In this document: positions 6,514-12,758 of the stretch, piece by piece
How the letters are laid out: every line of letters begins with the position of its first letter
Numbering within the stretch: the first letter of the stretch is position 1
Assembly (NCBI GenBank): GCA_018969935.1
Contig: JAGWXJ010000031.1
Coordinates: 1 to 16,803, forward strand
Source of the DNA: Alphaproteobacteria bacterium
Lineage (GTDB): Bacteria; Pseudomonadota; Alphaproteobacteria; Micavibrionales; UBA1664
Direction: 5' to 3'
Length of the DNA stretch: 16,803 nt
The notes under the pieces: model-generated
What the model was told of the DNA's origin: nothing
What the model saw: only the letters and a program-made list of their open reading frames with translations
The model's database searches: none
Position numbers and translations under genes: made by a program

Positions 6514-7092
6514 ATGGCTGCAAAAAAAGAAGCAACAACAGGCGCTTATAAGCCCCGTCTTCAGGCGGATTATGAAGCGCGTATCAAGAAACAGCTGGCT
6601 GAAAAGCTTGGCTTGAAAAACGTGCACGAAATTCCTGCACTGGATAAAATCGTGCTCAACATGGGCGTAGGCGACTCCACGCAGGACAGCCGTAAGGCTG
6701 CTCAGGCTGCTGAAGACCTGACGCGCATCGCAGGTCAACGCGCTGTTGTTACCCGCGCTAAAAAATCCATCGCTACCTTCAAGGTCCGCGAAAACATGCC
6801 GCTCGGTTGCAAAGTCACGCTGCGCAAAAAACGCATGTACGAATTCCTCGACCGTCTGATCAACGTGGCGCTGCCCCGTGTCCGCGACTTCCGCGGCCTC
6901 AGCCCCCGTTCTTTCGATGGTCAGGGCAACTATGCTCTTGGCATCAAGGAACACATCATCTTCCCGGAAATCGACTTTGATAAGGTTGAAAAAATCCGTG
7001 GTATGGACATCGTGATCTGCACGACCGCCAAGAATAAGGAAGGCGCATTGGCCCTCCTTAAAGAATTCAACATGCCAATCCGCGACCGCTGA
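6514..7092 (+). CDS. rplE: 50S ribosomal protein L5
   Basis: A 192-residue L5, which binds 5S rRNA together with L18 and contacts P-site tRNA in the central protuberance. After a short N-terminal extension (MAAKKEATTGAYKPRLQADY) the family strings are IPALDKIVLNMGVGDSTQDS, then ITR-like AVVTRAKKSIATFKVRENMP and RVRDFRGLSPRSFDGQGNYA. It ends DIVICTTAKNKEGALALLKE followed by FNMPI. It is about 13 residues longer than E. coli L5, all at the N-terminus. Start is supported by AAGGAAAG about 5 nt upstream. The 5' gap contains the GUAAG-loop hairpin. Confidence 0.97.
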   Translation: MAAKKEATTGAYKPRLQADYEARIKKQLAEKLGLKNVHEIPALDKIVLNMGVGDSTQDSRKAAQAAEDLTRIAGQRAVVTRAKKSIATFKVRENMPLGCKVTLRKKRMYEFLDRLINVALPRVRDFRGLSPRSFDGQGNYALGIKEHIIFPEIDFDKVEKIRGMDIVICTTAKNKEGALALLKEFNMPIRDR

Positions 7093-7102
7093 GGAGAGAA
7101 CA

Positions 7103-7408
7103 ATGGCAAAAGAATGCATGATCGAACGCGACAAAAAGCGCGAGAAAATGAGCAAGAAATACGCTAGCAAGCGCGCGAAGCTCCTTAAGGTAGCTCGCGA
7201 CCGCAACGCGGATCCGGCCGAGATTTTCGAGGCCAACCTCAAGCTCGCAAAACTGCCACGCAACGGCGCACCCACACGCAAGCGTAACCGCTGCGCGCTG
7301 ACGGGCCGTGCCCGCGGTGTGCACCGCAAGTTTAAACTCTGCCGTAACATGCTGCGCGAAAAGGCTTCGCGCGGTGAGTTGCCCGGCGTAACGAAATCCA
7401 GCTGGTAA
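7103..7408 (+). CDS. rpsN: 30S ribosomal protein S14 (zinc-free form)
   Basis: A 101-residue S14, a head protein beside S10 and S19. It shows the long, C-minus form: MAKECMIERDKKREKMSKKY at the N-terminus and LAKLPRNGAPTRKRNRCALT, then GRARGVHRKFKLCRNMLREK and ASRGELPGVTKSSW at the end. Single cysteines are present but not the two CXXC pairs of the zinc-binding short form, so it should not depend on zinc. Length equals that of other alphaproteobacterial S14 proteins. A GAGGAGAGAACA ribosome-binding sequence precedes the start. Confidence 0.97.
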   Translation: MAKECMIERDKKREKMSKKYASKRAKLLKVARDRNADPAEIFEANLKLAKLPRNGAPTRKRNRCALTGRARGVHRKFKLCRNMLREKASRGELPGVTKSSW

Positions 7409-7428
7409 GAAAGGAAGGAGGACATCCC

Positions 7429-7812
7429 ATGTCAATGAGCGATCCTCTCGGCGATTTGCTGACACGCATTCGCAACGGTCAACAGGCGAAACTCGCGAAA
7501 ATCGTGAGCCCAAACTCCCGTCTGCGCCGCAACGTACTCGAAGTCCTGAGCGAGCAGGGCTACATCCGCGGCTTCAAGGCCGACGGCCGTGAAATCAGCA
7601 TCGAGCTGAAATACTCGGAAGGCCAACCCGCGATCCGCACCATCAAGCGCGTATCGACCCCGGGCCGCCGCGTTTACTCCAACGTCAAGGACCTCCGTCA
7701 CGTGCAGAACGGCCTTGGCATGACCATCCTGTCGACCCCTCAAGGCGTCATGAGCGATCACGATGCCCGCAAGAAAAATGTCGGCGGCGAACTTCTTTGC
7801 GAGGTGTTCTAA
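7429..7812 (+). CDS. rpsH: 30S ribosomal protein S8
   Basis: A 127-residue S8, a primary binder of the 16S central domain and, in E. coli, the autogenous repressor of spc. It begins MSMSDPLGDLLTRIRNGQQA; the C-terminal half includes RVYSNVKDLRHVQNGLGMTI and STPQGVMSDHDARKKNVGGE ahead of LLCEVF, the standard S8 ending. I chose 7429 over the in-frame ATG two codons later because the AGGAGG Shine-Dalgarno is well spaced for it and alphaproteobacterial S8 often starts MSMSDP. The stop TAA (7810-7812) overlaps the ATG of rplF by one base. Confidence 0.97.
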   Translation: MSMSDPLGDLLTRIRNGQQAKLAKIVSPNSRLRRNVLEVLSEQGYIRGFKADGREISIELKYSEGQPAIRTIKRVSTPGRRVYSNVKDLRHVQNGLGMTILSTPQGVMSDHDARKKNVGGELLCEVF

Positions 7813-8339
7813 TGTCACGCGTCGGTAAAAACCCAGTAATTATCCCCCAAGGCGTGACCGTTGAAGTCAAGGCCGGTCAGGTCAAGGCAAAAGGCAAGCT
7901 CGGCGAAGGTACGCTCAAGCTCACCGATGACGTAACGGTCACGATGGACGGCGGCAAAATCTCCGTTCAGCCTGCTGCCAACGGCAACAAGGCCATGTGG
8001 GCGACCACCCAGCGTAACATCACCAATCTTCTGAAAGGTGTTGCCGAAGGGTATGAAAAGAAACTCGAAATCAACGGCGTCGGTCTTCGTGCCAACGTTC
8101 AGGGCAAAGAGCTTGTGCTCCAGCTCGGCTTCAGCCACGACATCCGTTACGCAATTCCGGAAGGTATCAAGATCGCTGTCGATAAACAGACAGCCATCAC
8201 CGTCACCGGCACTGACAAACAAAAAGTTGGTCAGGTTGCTGCTGAAATCCGCGCCTTCCGTGGCCCCGAACCGTACAAGGGCAAAGGCATCAAGTACGAC
8301 AACGAGCGGATCATCCGCAAAGAAGGTAAGAAGAAATAA
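7812..8339 (+). CDS. rplF: 50S ribosomal protein L6
   Basis: A 175-residue L6, which lies by the sarcin-ricin loop and the factor-binding site. It starts MSRVGKNPVIIPQGVTVEVK and has the two-fold repeated alpha/beta domain, with LLKGVAEGYEKKLEINGVGL and ITVTGTDKQKVGQVAAEIRA followed by FRGPEPYKGKGIKYDNE near the end. The start is ATG 7812, overlapping the rpsH stop as TAATG and preceded by GAGGTG at 7801-7806; an in-frame TTG at 7797 would lie before that ribosome-binding sequence and is not used here. Length is standard. Confidence 0.97.
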   Translation: MSRVGKNPVIIPQGVTVEVKAGQVKAKGKLGEGTLKLTDDVTVTMDGGKISVQPAANGNKAMWATTQRNITNLLKGVAEGYEKKLEINGVGLRANVQGKELVLQLGFSHDIRYAIPEGIKIAVDKQTAITVTGTDKQKVGQVAAEIRAFRGPEPYKGKGIKYDNERIIRKEGKKK

Positions 8340-8348
8340 GGTGCAACC

Positions 8349-8711
8349 ATGACAAAAGCTCTTACAGCAGAACAGCGCCGTACGTTCCGTAACAGGAACA
8401 AGGTCCGCGGCAACGCCCTCAAAGGCGGTCGTCCGCGCCTGAACGTCTACCGTTCGGCCAACAACATTTACGCTCAGGTCATCGATGACACGAAGGGTGT
8501 TACCCTTGCTGCCGCCTCGACTGCCGAGAAAGACGCGAAAGTCAAAGTGGGTGGCAACGTCGCCGCTGCTTCGGCTGTCGGCAAGCTGATTGCCGAACGC
8601 GCCAAAAAAGCGGGCGTGACGAAGGTCGTGTTCGATCGTGGATCGTATATTTATCATGGCCGCGTCAAGGCGCTGGCTGAGGCCGCCCGTGAAGGCGGAT
8701 TGGAATTCTAA
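8349..8711 (+). CDS. rplR: 50S ribosomal protein L18
   Basis: A 120-residue L18, the 5S rRNA-binding partner of L5. The N-terminal basic region reads MTKALTAEQRRTFRNRNKVR, followed by the family core GRPRLNVYRSANNIYAQVID and, near the end, VTKVVFDRGSYIYHGRVKAL and AEAAREGGLEF. Length is typical of bacterial L18. Start is preceded by AAGGTGCAACC, with AAGG as the ribosome-binding sequence. It follows rplF by 9 nt and precedes rpsE by 9 nt, the canonical order. Confidence 0.97.
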   Translation: MTKALTAEQRRTFRNRNKVRGNALKGGRPRLNVYRSANNIYAQVIDDTKGVTLAAASTAEKDAKVKVGGNVAAASAVGKLIAERAKKAGVTKVVFDRGSYIYHGRVKALAEAAREGGLEF

Positions 8712-8720
8712 GGAGCAAAC

Positions 8721-9308
8721 ATGGAACGTCGTGAACCAAAACAACGCCGCGAAGGTAAAAACCCTGAGGGCAAAGAACGCGAACAAAGCGACCTCGTAGA
8801 AAAGCTGGTTGCTATCAACCGCGTTGCGAAAGTCGTTAAAGGTGGCCGCCGCTTCGGTTTTGCAGCCCTTGTGGTTGTAGGCGATGGCAAAGGCCGCGTC
8901 GGCACCGCCCACGCAAAATCCAAGGAAGTTCCGGAAGCCATCAAAAAGGCAACCGAAGCCGCCAAGCGCAAGATGGTCCGTATTCCGCTGCGTGAAGGCC
9001 GCACCATCCACCACGACGTCCGCGGCCACTACGGCGCAGGCAAAGTGATCCTTCGTACGGCTCCTGCCGGTACGGGTATCATCGCAGGTGGTCCGATGCG
9101 CGCAATCTTCGAAGCCGTTGGCATTCAGGATATCGTTGCAAAAGCGACCGGCACCAACAACCCGCACAACATGGTGAAAGCCACGTTCGATGCTCTCAAA
9201 AACATCCAGTCGCCGCGCCAGGTTGCTACGCGCCGCGGCAAAAAAGTGAGCGAGATCATCGCAAACCGCCAAGGCCAAGCCGGCAAAGACGAGGAATCAG
9301 ATGACTGA
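8721..9308 (+). CDS. rpsE: 30S ribosomal protein S5
   Basis: A 195-residue S5, part of the mRNA entry channel and important for decoding accuracy; spectinomycin-resistance mutations map to its N-terminal loop in E. coli. The S5 domain starts around residue 24 (DLVEKLVAINRVAKVVKGGR) and continues RFGFAALVVVGDGKGRVGTA; the C-terminal domain has GTGIIAGGPMRAIFEAVGIQ and GTNNPHNMVKATFDALKN. It is a little longer than the E. coli protein (167), with extra residues at both ends, including an acidic end KDEESDD. Its last 8 bases overlap the start of rpmD in another frame. AAGGAG lies just before the ATG. Confidence 0.97.
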   Translation: MERREPKQRREGKNPEGKEREQSDLVEKLVAINRVAKVVKGGRRFGFAALVVVGDGKGRVGTAHAKSKEVPEAIKKATEAAKRKMVRIPLREGRTIHHDVRGHYGAGKVILRTAPAGTGIIAGGPMRAIFEAVGIQDIVAKATGTNNPHNMVKATFDALKNIQSPRQVATRRGKKVSEIIANRQGQAGKDEESDD

Positions 9309-9576
9309 AACAACGAAAAAAGCGCCTGCTAAAAAAGTCGCTGCCCCCAAGGCAGCAGCCCCAAAAGCCGCCGCAAAAAAAGAAGCCAAGTCGGGTAAAA
9401 CCGTGACGATCGAGCAAATCGGCTCGCCCATCGCACGCACGCCTGATCAGGAAGCAACGCTCGTAGGCCTTGGCCTTAACAAGCGTCACCGCGTCCGTAC
9501 CCTTGAAGACACGCCGGCAGTACGCGGCATGATCCGCAAGGTGCGTCACCTCGTCCGTGTCGTCGAGGCGGCCTAA
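9301..9576 (+). CDS. rpmD: 50S ribosomal protein L30 with Ala/Lys N-terminal extension
   Basis: A 91-residue L30. The real L30 domain is residues about 33-91: KTVTIEQIGSPIARTPDQEA, then TLVGLGLNKRHRVRTLEDTP and AVRGMIRKVRHLVRVVE, which is the usual 58-60-residue protein. Ahead of it is an N-terminal extension of about 32 residues made almost wholly of Lys, Ala and Pro (MTETTKKAPAKKVAAPKAAA and onward). It overlaps rpsE by 8 bases (ATG at 9301, rpsE TGA at 9306-9308), so translation is probably coupled. I cannot exclude a downstream start, but no internal ATG exists before the core, so the extension is probably real. Confidence 0.93.
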   Translation: MTETTKKAPAKKVAAPKAAAPKAAAKKEAKSGKTVTIEQIGSPIARTPDQEATLVGLGLNKRHRVRTLEDTPAVRGMIRKVRHLVRVVEAA

Positions 9577-9602
9577 CAATTTTAAACCGTAAGGTGGTAA
9601 CT

Positions 9603-10100
9603 ATGAAACTCAATCAACTCAAACCGAAACCGGGTTCACGCAAGAAAAGCAAAAACCTCGGTCGTGGTATCGGCTCCGGCAAGGGTAAAACCTCCGGTCG
9701 TGGTGGCAAAGGCCAGACAGCCCGTTCGGGCGTGGCGCTCAACGGCTTTGAAGGTGGTCAAACCCCGCTCTACCGCCGTCTGCCCAAACGCGGCTTCAAA
9801 AAGCCGAACCGCAAACTGTTTGCCGAAATCAACCTCGGCCAGCTTCAGACTGCCATTGATGCAGGCCTGCTCGATGCCAAAAAAGAGATCACCGAAGATG
9901 CGCTCGTCGCAGCCAAGGTTGTCCGCCAGAAATGGGATGGCATTCGCGTGCTTGCCAAAGGCGCACTGAAAGCAAAAGTAAGCCTGAAAGTATCGGGCGC
10001 ATCCGAATCGGCCAAAGCAGCCATCGAAAAAGCTGGCGGCAAACTCGACCTCATCGTGATCGAGCGCAAGCCTGTCGTCCGTAAAAAGAAAATCGCCTGA
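9603..10100 (+). CDS. rplO: 50S ribosomal protein L15
   Basis: A 165-residue L15, a late assembly protein whose long glycine/arginine-rich N-terminal arm threads into 23S rRNA. It starts MKLNQLKPKPGSRKKSKNLG and continues RGIGSGKGKTSGRGGKGQTA, then GFEGGQTPLYRRLPKRGFKK, all family signatures. Start is ATG 9603, with AAGGTGG at 9591-9597 as Shine-Dalgarno; an in-frame GTG at 9594 lies inside that element and is not credible. In most relatives secY follows directly; here a terminator and a convergent gene follow, so rplO is the last gene of this transcript. Confidence 0.97.
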   Translation: MKLNQLKPKPGSRKKSKNLGRGIGSGKGKTSGRGGKGQTARSGVALNGFEGGQTPLYRRLPKRGFKKPNRKLFAEINLGQLQTAIDAGLLDAKKEITEDALVAAKVVRQKWDGIRVLAKGALKAKVSLKVSGASESAKAAIEKAGGKLDLIVIERKPVVRKKKIA

Positions 10101-10109
10101 TGAGGGCAT

Positions 10110-10172
10110 GAAGCGAAGGGGTTACCCCCCGAGCTTCCAAAGAAGCGGCCCGCTTGGGCCGCTTTTCTTTTT
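10110..10172 (+). terminator. Intrinsic terminator after rplO, likely bidirectional
   Basis: AAGCGGCCC (10143-10151) pairs perfectly with GGGCCGCTT (10156-10164) around the loop GCTT and is followed by TTCTTTTT (10165-10172), a strong intrinsic terminator for the rplO transcript. Just upstream, GAAGC (10110-10114) and GCTTC (10133-10137) enclose GGGG/CCCC (10118-10121/10125-10128), a second hairpin. The minus-strand gene that ends at 10171 runs straight into the same 9-bp stem, so the stem probably stops convergent transcription too, although the minus-strand U-run is weak. Confidence 0.88.
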
Positions 10173-10458
10173 AAAACGTGACGCCAATCGCATTGATGTT
10201 GGCGGCAGCCGAAACAAGGAAGTGCTGAAGGTGCGACTTATCGCTTGATTCCGGCATTCCAATACGGCGGCAGGTAACCAGCGTGACATTGGCGCCCGAT
10301 GCCTTCGCGGATTTGATGACATCAAGGAATTCAAGCGGGATATCGGATACGCGGGCCTGCTCGATCGGTGTTACACGGATAACCGGCCCGTCAGGCACAA
10401 TATCATTCACACGTAGGCGCTTTCGCTCGTCGATAGAGAGGGAAGGGATGGCATTCAT
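10171..10458 (-). CDS. Hypothetical protein, 95 residues
   Basis: An ORF reading MNAIPSLSIDERKRLRVNDI to the ending HFLVSAAANINAIGVTF. I do not recognise a family. It has no signal peptide or membrane segment, no Tyr or Trp, one Cys (in VTLVTCRRIG) and a mixed hydrophobic/charged composition consistent with a small soluble alpha/beta protein. Support for it being real is contextual: it fills most of a gap in an otherwise compact region, is convergent with rplO and ends in its terminator, and has a minus-strand leader and promoter upstream. The ribosome-binding sequence is weak (purine-rich GAAAGAAAGAC). The leader, about 190 nt, contains a terminator-like hairpin and a tiny ORF. Function unknown. 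Confidence 0.6.
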   Translation of the reverse strand: MNAIPSLSIDERKRLRVNDIVPDGPVIRVTPIEQARVSDIPLEFLDVIKSAKASGANVTLVTCRRIGMPESSDKSHLQHFLVSAAANINAIGVTF

Positions 10459-10518
10459 GGTCTTTGTCTTTCTTTCACGCGGTCCGCTTTTAAGGAAAGG
10501 AAGGCGAACCGCATGAAT

Positions 10519-10549
10519 AAAGCCCTCTTTCCGGTTGGGAAGGGGCTTT
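10519..10549. repeat. Palindromic hairpin in the minus-strand leader
   Basis: On the + strand AAAGCCC (10519-10525) pairs with GGGCTTT (10543-10549), and CTTTCC (10527-10532) with GGAAG (10538-10542) inside, leaving a GGTTG loop and single-base bulges. Being nearly symmetric, it can form in a transcript of either strand. Neither side has a U-tract. On the minus strand it would sit between the terminator at 10584-10614 and the start codon of the 95-residue gene, so it may be part of that gene's leader. Confidence 0.55.
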
Positions 10550-10583
10550 CAGGTATTTCAGCTTCAGTGATGGTATGAACGCG

Positions 10584-10614
10584 AAAAAACTGGTCCCCTA
10601 GCGGGTAAACCAGT
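10584..10614 (-). terminator. Terminator-like hairpin in a minus-strand leader
   Basis: Read on the minus strand, ACTGGT (10614-10609) pairs with ACCAGT (10594-10589), with CCC/GGG (10605-10603/10598-10596) pairing inside, and TTTTTT follows directly (10589-10584). This has the form of an intrinsic terminator, yet no ordinary gene lies upstream of it on that strand, only a promoter-like sequence and a 19-codon ORF. It is therefore either the end of a roughly 65-nt small RNA or an attenuator controlling the gene at 10171-10458. On the + strand the same stem lacks a U-tract. Confidence 0.7.
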
Positions 10615-10657
10615 AATAAAATCGGGCTGTGTATGCCTTAGAGTTCATGGCAACCAT
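10598..10657 (-). CDS. Candidate aromatic-rich leader peptide (19 residues)
   Basis: The minus strand encodes MVAMNSKAYTARFYYWFTR and a TAG stop. The run Phe-Tyr-Tyr-Trp-Phe lies at residues 13-17. The codons TAC TGG TTT form the 5' arm of the terminator hairpin at 10584-10614, and the TAG falls within that hairpin. The predicted transcription start (about 10652) is within a few bases of the first and second ATG codons, so translation would be leaderless or nearly so; rhizobial trpL leader peptides are known to be leaderless. No Shine-Dalgarno is seen. The design fits a leader peptide that senses aromatic amino acids or charged tRNAs, but a chance ORF of this size cannot be excluded. Confidence 0.45.
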   Translation of the reverse strand: MVAMNSKAYTARFYYWFTR

Positions 10658-10658
10658 G

Positions 10659-10685
10659 ATTATGATTCTCGTTGCATTGTGTCAA
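10659..10685 (-). promoter_or_regulatory. Candidate sigma-70 promoter, minus strand
   Basis: On the minus strand a perfect TTGACA (10685-10680) is followed by CATAAT (10664-10659), five of six matches to the -10 consensus, at a short 15-nt spacing; ATAATC or TAATCA would give 16 or 17 nt. It would drive the aromatic-rich leader, the terminator and then the 95-residue gene. It is back to back with the + strand promoter of secY. Confidence 0.5.
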
Positions 10686-10706
10686 CAATTTAAACGCGTC
10701 ATATGG

Positions 10707-10736
10707 TTGACATAGTTGCAGGTGCATGACTACATG
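10707..10736 (+). promoter_or_regulatory. Candidate sigma-70 promoter for secY-adk
   Basis: A perfect TTGACA (10707-10712) is followed 17-18 nt later by CTACAT or TACATG (10730-10736), a weak -10. Some promoter is required here because the upstream spc transcript ends at a strong terminator. The -35 hexamer is half of an inverted repeat TGTCAAC (10680-10686) and GTTGACA (10706-10712), whose other half is the -35 of the minus-strand promoter. Confidence 0.5.
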
Positions 10737-10775
10737 AACATCGAAATTTCTAGACGAATCCGGAGTATCTGAATC

Positions 10776-12119
10776 ATGGCTTCTGCCGCCGAACAACTGG
10801 CTTCCCAAATGAACTGGGGCTCTTTCTCCAAAGCAGCCGAACTCAAGTCCCGCCTGCTCTTTGTGGTATTTGCGCTCATCATTTACCGCATCGGCACGCA
10901 CGTGCCACTGCCCGGCATCGACCTCTCCGTCTGGAACGAGATTTATAACCAGAAATCAGGCGGCATTCTCGACATGTTCAACATGTTCTCGGGTGGTGCA
11001 TTGAAGCGCATGACTATTTTTGCGCTGAACATCATGCCGTACATTTCGGCATCCATTATCATGCAGCTTGCATCCTCCATGGTGCCTTCGCTTGAAGCCA
11101 TCAAGAAGGAAGGCGAGCTTGGCCGTATTCGCCTCAACCAGTACACGCGCTACCTCACTGTATTGCTTGCAGCCGTACAAGCATGGGGTTTGGCCACGGG
11201 CCTCGAGCACATGCAGGGCGCATCGGGTTCGGCGGTGCTCAATCCCGGTATATTCTTCCGTATTCAGGCGGTCATCACCATCGTTGGTGGTACCGTGTTC
11301 CTGATGTGGCTCGGTGAACAGATTACACAGCGCGGCGTTGGCAACGGCACCTCGCTTCTTATCTTTGCAGGTATCGTGGCGGAGTTGCCGCGCGCTATTG
11401 CAAGCGTGCTCGAGCTCGGCCGTCAGGGCCAGTTCAACGTCCTTGAACTTGCAGGCTTGTTCGGCATGGTTCTCGCTGTCATCGTGCTGATTGTGTTCAT
11501 GGAACGCGCTCAACGGCGCATCCCTGTTCAGTATCCGCGTCGGCAGGTAGGTCAAAACCAGATGACGCAAAGCCAGCTGTCGCACCTGCCTCTTAAGCTC
11601 AACACTGCAGGTGTTATTCCCCCCATCTTCGCATCATCACTGCTTCTTCTGCCAATGACGCTCGTTGGTTTTGCTGGTGCCGAAGGCGGCGATATCATGT
11701 CGTCCATCGCGCGCAATCTGCAGCATGGGCAACCTGTTTATATGGTTTTGTACGGCCTGCTCATTGCTTTCTTCAGCTTCTTCTACACGGCCATCGTGTT
11801 CAACCCGAAGGAAAACGCAGACATGCTCAAACGCTACGGTGGTTTTGTACCCGGCATGCGTCCGGGCCAGCAAACGGCCGAGTACCTGGACTTCGTGCTG
11901 ACACGCCTGACCATGATCGGCGCCGTCTACATCATGTTCATCTGCCTTCTGCCTGAATTCCTGATTTCCAAGTTCAGCATGCCCTTCTACTTCGGCGGTA
12001 CCAGCTTGCTCATCGTCGTTTCGGTGACGATGGATACGGTTTCGCAAATCCATGCGCATCTCGTGGCGCACCAGTATGAAGGCCTGATCAAGAAACAGCG
12101 CCTGCGGGGGAAACGCTGA
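10776..12119 (+). CDS. secY: Preprotein translocase subunit SecY
   Basis: A 447-residue SecY, the ten-helix inner-membrane channel of the SecYEG translocon. It begins MASAAEQLASQMNWGSFSKA. Family strings are LLFVVFALIIYRIGTHVPLP with GID following in the first helix and plug region, MNIM-type ALNIMPYISASIIMQLASSM, then LGEQITQRGVGNGTSLLIFA and PVQYPRRQVGQ before the cytosolic loop. The C-terminus ends HQYEGLIKKQRLRGKR, as in other SecY proteins. Length is normal (430-450). GGAG lies at 10762-10765. The stop TGA overlaps the ATG of adk. Unlike most relatives, the gene is separated from rplO by 675 nt and appears to have its own promoter. Confidence 0.98.
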   Translation: MASAAEQLASQMNWGSFSKAAELKSRLLFVVFALIIYRIGTHVPLPGIDLSVWNEIYNQKSGGILDMFNMFSGGALKRMTIFALNIMPYISASIIMQLASSMVPSLEAIKKEGELGRIRLNQYTRYLTVLLAAVQAWGLATGLEHMQGASGSAVLNPGIFFRIQAVITIVGGTVFLMWLGEQITQRGVGNGTSLLIFAGIVAELPRAIASVLELGRQGQFNVLELAGLFGMVLAVIVLIVFMERAQRRIPVQYPRRQVGQNQMTQSQLSHLPLKLNTAGVIPPIFASSLLLLPMTLVGFAGAEGGDIMSSIARNLQHGQPVYMVLYGLLIAFFSFFYTAIVFNPKENADMLKRYGGFVPGMRPGQQTAEYLDFVLTRLTMIGAVYIMFICLLPEFLISKFSMPFYFGGTSLLIVVSVTMDTVSQIHAHLVAHQYEGLIKKQRLRGKR

Positions 12120-12709
12120 TGACGCGTAACATCATCCTGATGGGCCCTCCAGGCGCAGGTAAGGGCACCCAGTCCAAAATCCTCGAGGAAAAATATGGCC
12201 TCAAGCAACTCTCCACGGGCGACATGCTCCGTGCGGAACGTGCGGCAGGCAGCGATTTGGGCCGCCGCGTTCAGGCCATCATGGATGCAGGACAACTTGT
12301 GTCAGATGACATCATCATCGAGATGATTGAGAAACGCATGGCCGATGCCGATTGTGCCAAGGGTGTTATTTTTGATGGTTTTCCGCGCACTATACCGCAA
12401 GCAGAGGCGCTGGACGCCATGCTCGCCAAACGTGGCGGTCGCATCAATCTGGTTGTTGACTTGTCGGTTGACGAAAAAATCCTCTTCGATCGCGTGGAAA
12501 AACGTGCGGCCGAAGCCGCAGCATCCGGCCAGCCCGTCAGGAATGACGACAAGCCCGAGGTGGTAACCCGCCGCATCCGCGAGTATAAGGCCTACACGGC
12601 GGAGGTCTCGCCTTACTATCAAAAGCAGGGGCTTCTCCATAAGCTTGATGGCATGCGCCCGATTGACGAAATCGCGGCTAAAATCGACGCACTGGTAGCC
12701 CGTACCTAA
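12119..12709 (+). CDS. adk: Adenylate kinase, short-LID type
   Basis: A 196-residue cytosolic adenylate kinase, which interconverts AMP plus ATP with two ADP. The P-loop is GPPGAGKGT at residues 9-17, the AMP-binding segment is STGDMLRAE, and GVIFDGFPRTIPQAEALD is the conserved FDGFPR region. After DRVEKR the sequence passes directly to AAEAAASGQPVRNDDKPEVV, so the large zinc- or hydrogen-bond-stabilised LID of E. coli Adk is missing; the short LID is common in alphaproteobacteria. It overlaps the secY stop by one base (TGATG), implying coupled translation. The 192-nt gap after it contains a promoter and leader for rpsM. Confidence 0.97.
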   Translation: MTRNIILMGPPGAGKGTQSKILEEKYGLKQLSTGDMLRAERAAGSDLGRRVQAIMDAGQLVSDDIIIEMIEKRMADADCAKGVIFDGFPRTIPQAEALDAMLAKRGGRINLVVDLSVDEKILFDRVEKRAAEAAASGQPVRNDDKPEVVTRRIREYKAYTAEVSPYYQKQGLLHKLDGMRPIDEIAAKIDALVART

Positions 12710-12739
12710 GTATTTACATAAAGCACAAAACTTTCGCGG

Positions 12740-12748
12740 TTATCCACA
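12740..12748 (+). promoter_or_regulatory. Perfect DnaA-box 9-mer
   Basis: TTATCCACA matches the strongest DnaA-box consensus exactly and sits 10 nt upstream of the candidate -35 of the rpsM promoter. It is a single box without a cluster, so it is not an origin. Chance occurrence is possible in a window of this size. It could mark DnaA-linked control of the alpha operon, which is inference. Confidence 0.4.
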
Positions 12749-12758
12749 GCAAAAAATA

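Noticed and set aside
7815..9278. Minus-strand ORF of 487 codons opposite rplF, rplR and rpsE
   Set aside because: Antisense shadow of conserved genes, without recognisable motifs or a ribosome-binding sequence.
9594..9602. GTG start for rplO at 9594
   Set aside because: It lies within the AAGGTGG Shine-Dalgarno that serves ATG 9603.
10513..10578. Plus-strand 21-codon ORF MNKALFPVGKGLSGISASVMV with a purine-rich sequence upstream
   Set aside because: It overlaps the palindromic hairpin, lies upstream of the secY promoter with no promoter of its own that I can see, and matches nothing I recognise, including rpmJ.
10459..10775. Search for rpmJ (L36) between rplO and secY or before rpsM
   Set aside because: No reading frame with the L36 sequence in either gap; the gene must lie elsewhere, as is usual in alphaproteobacteria.
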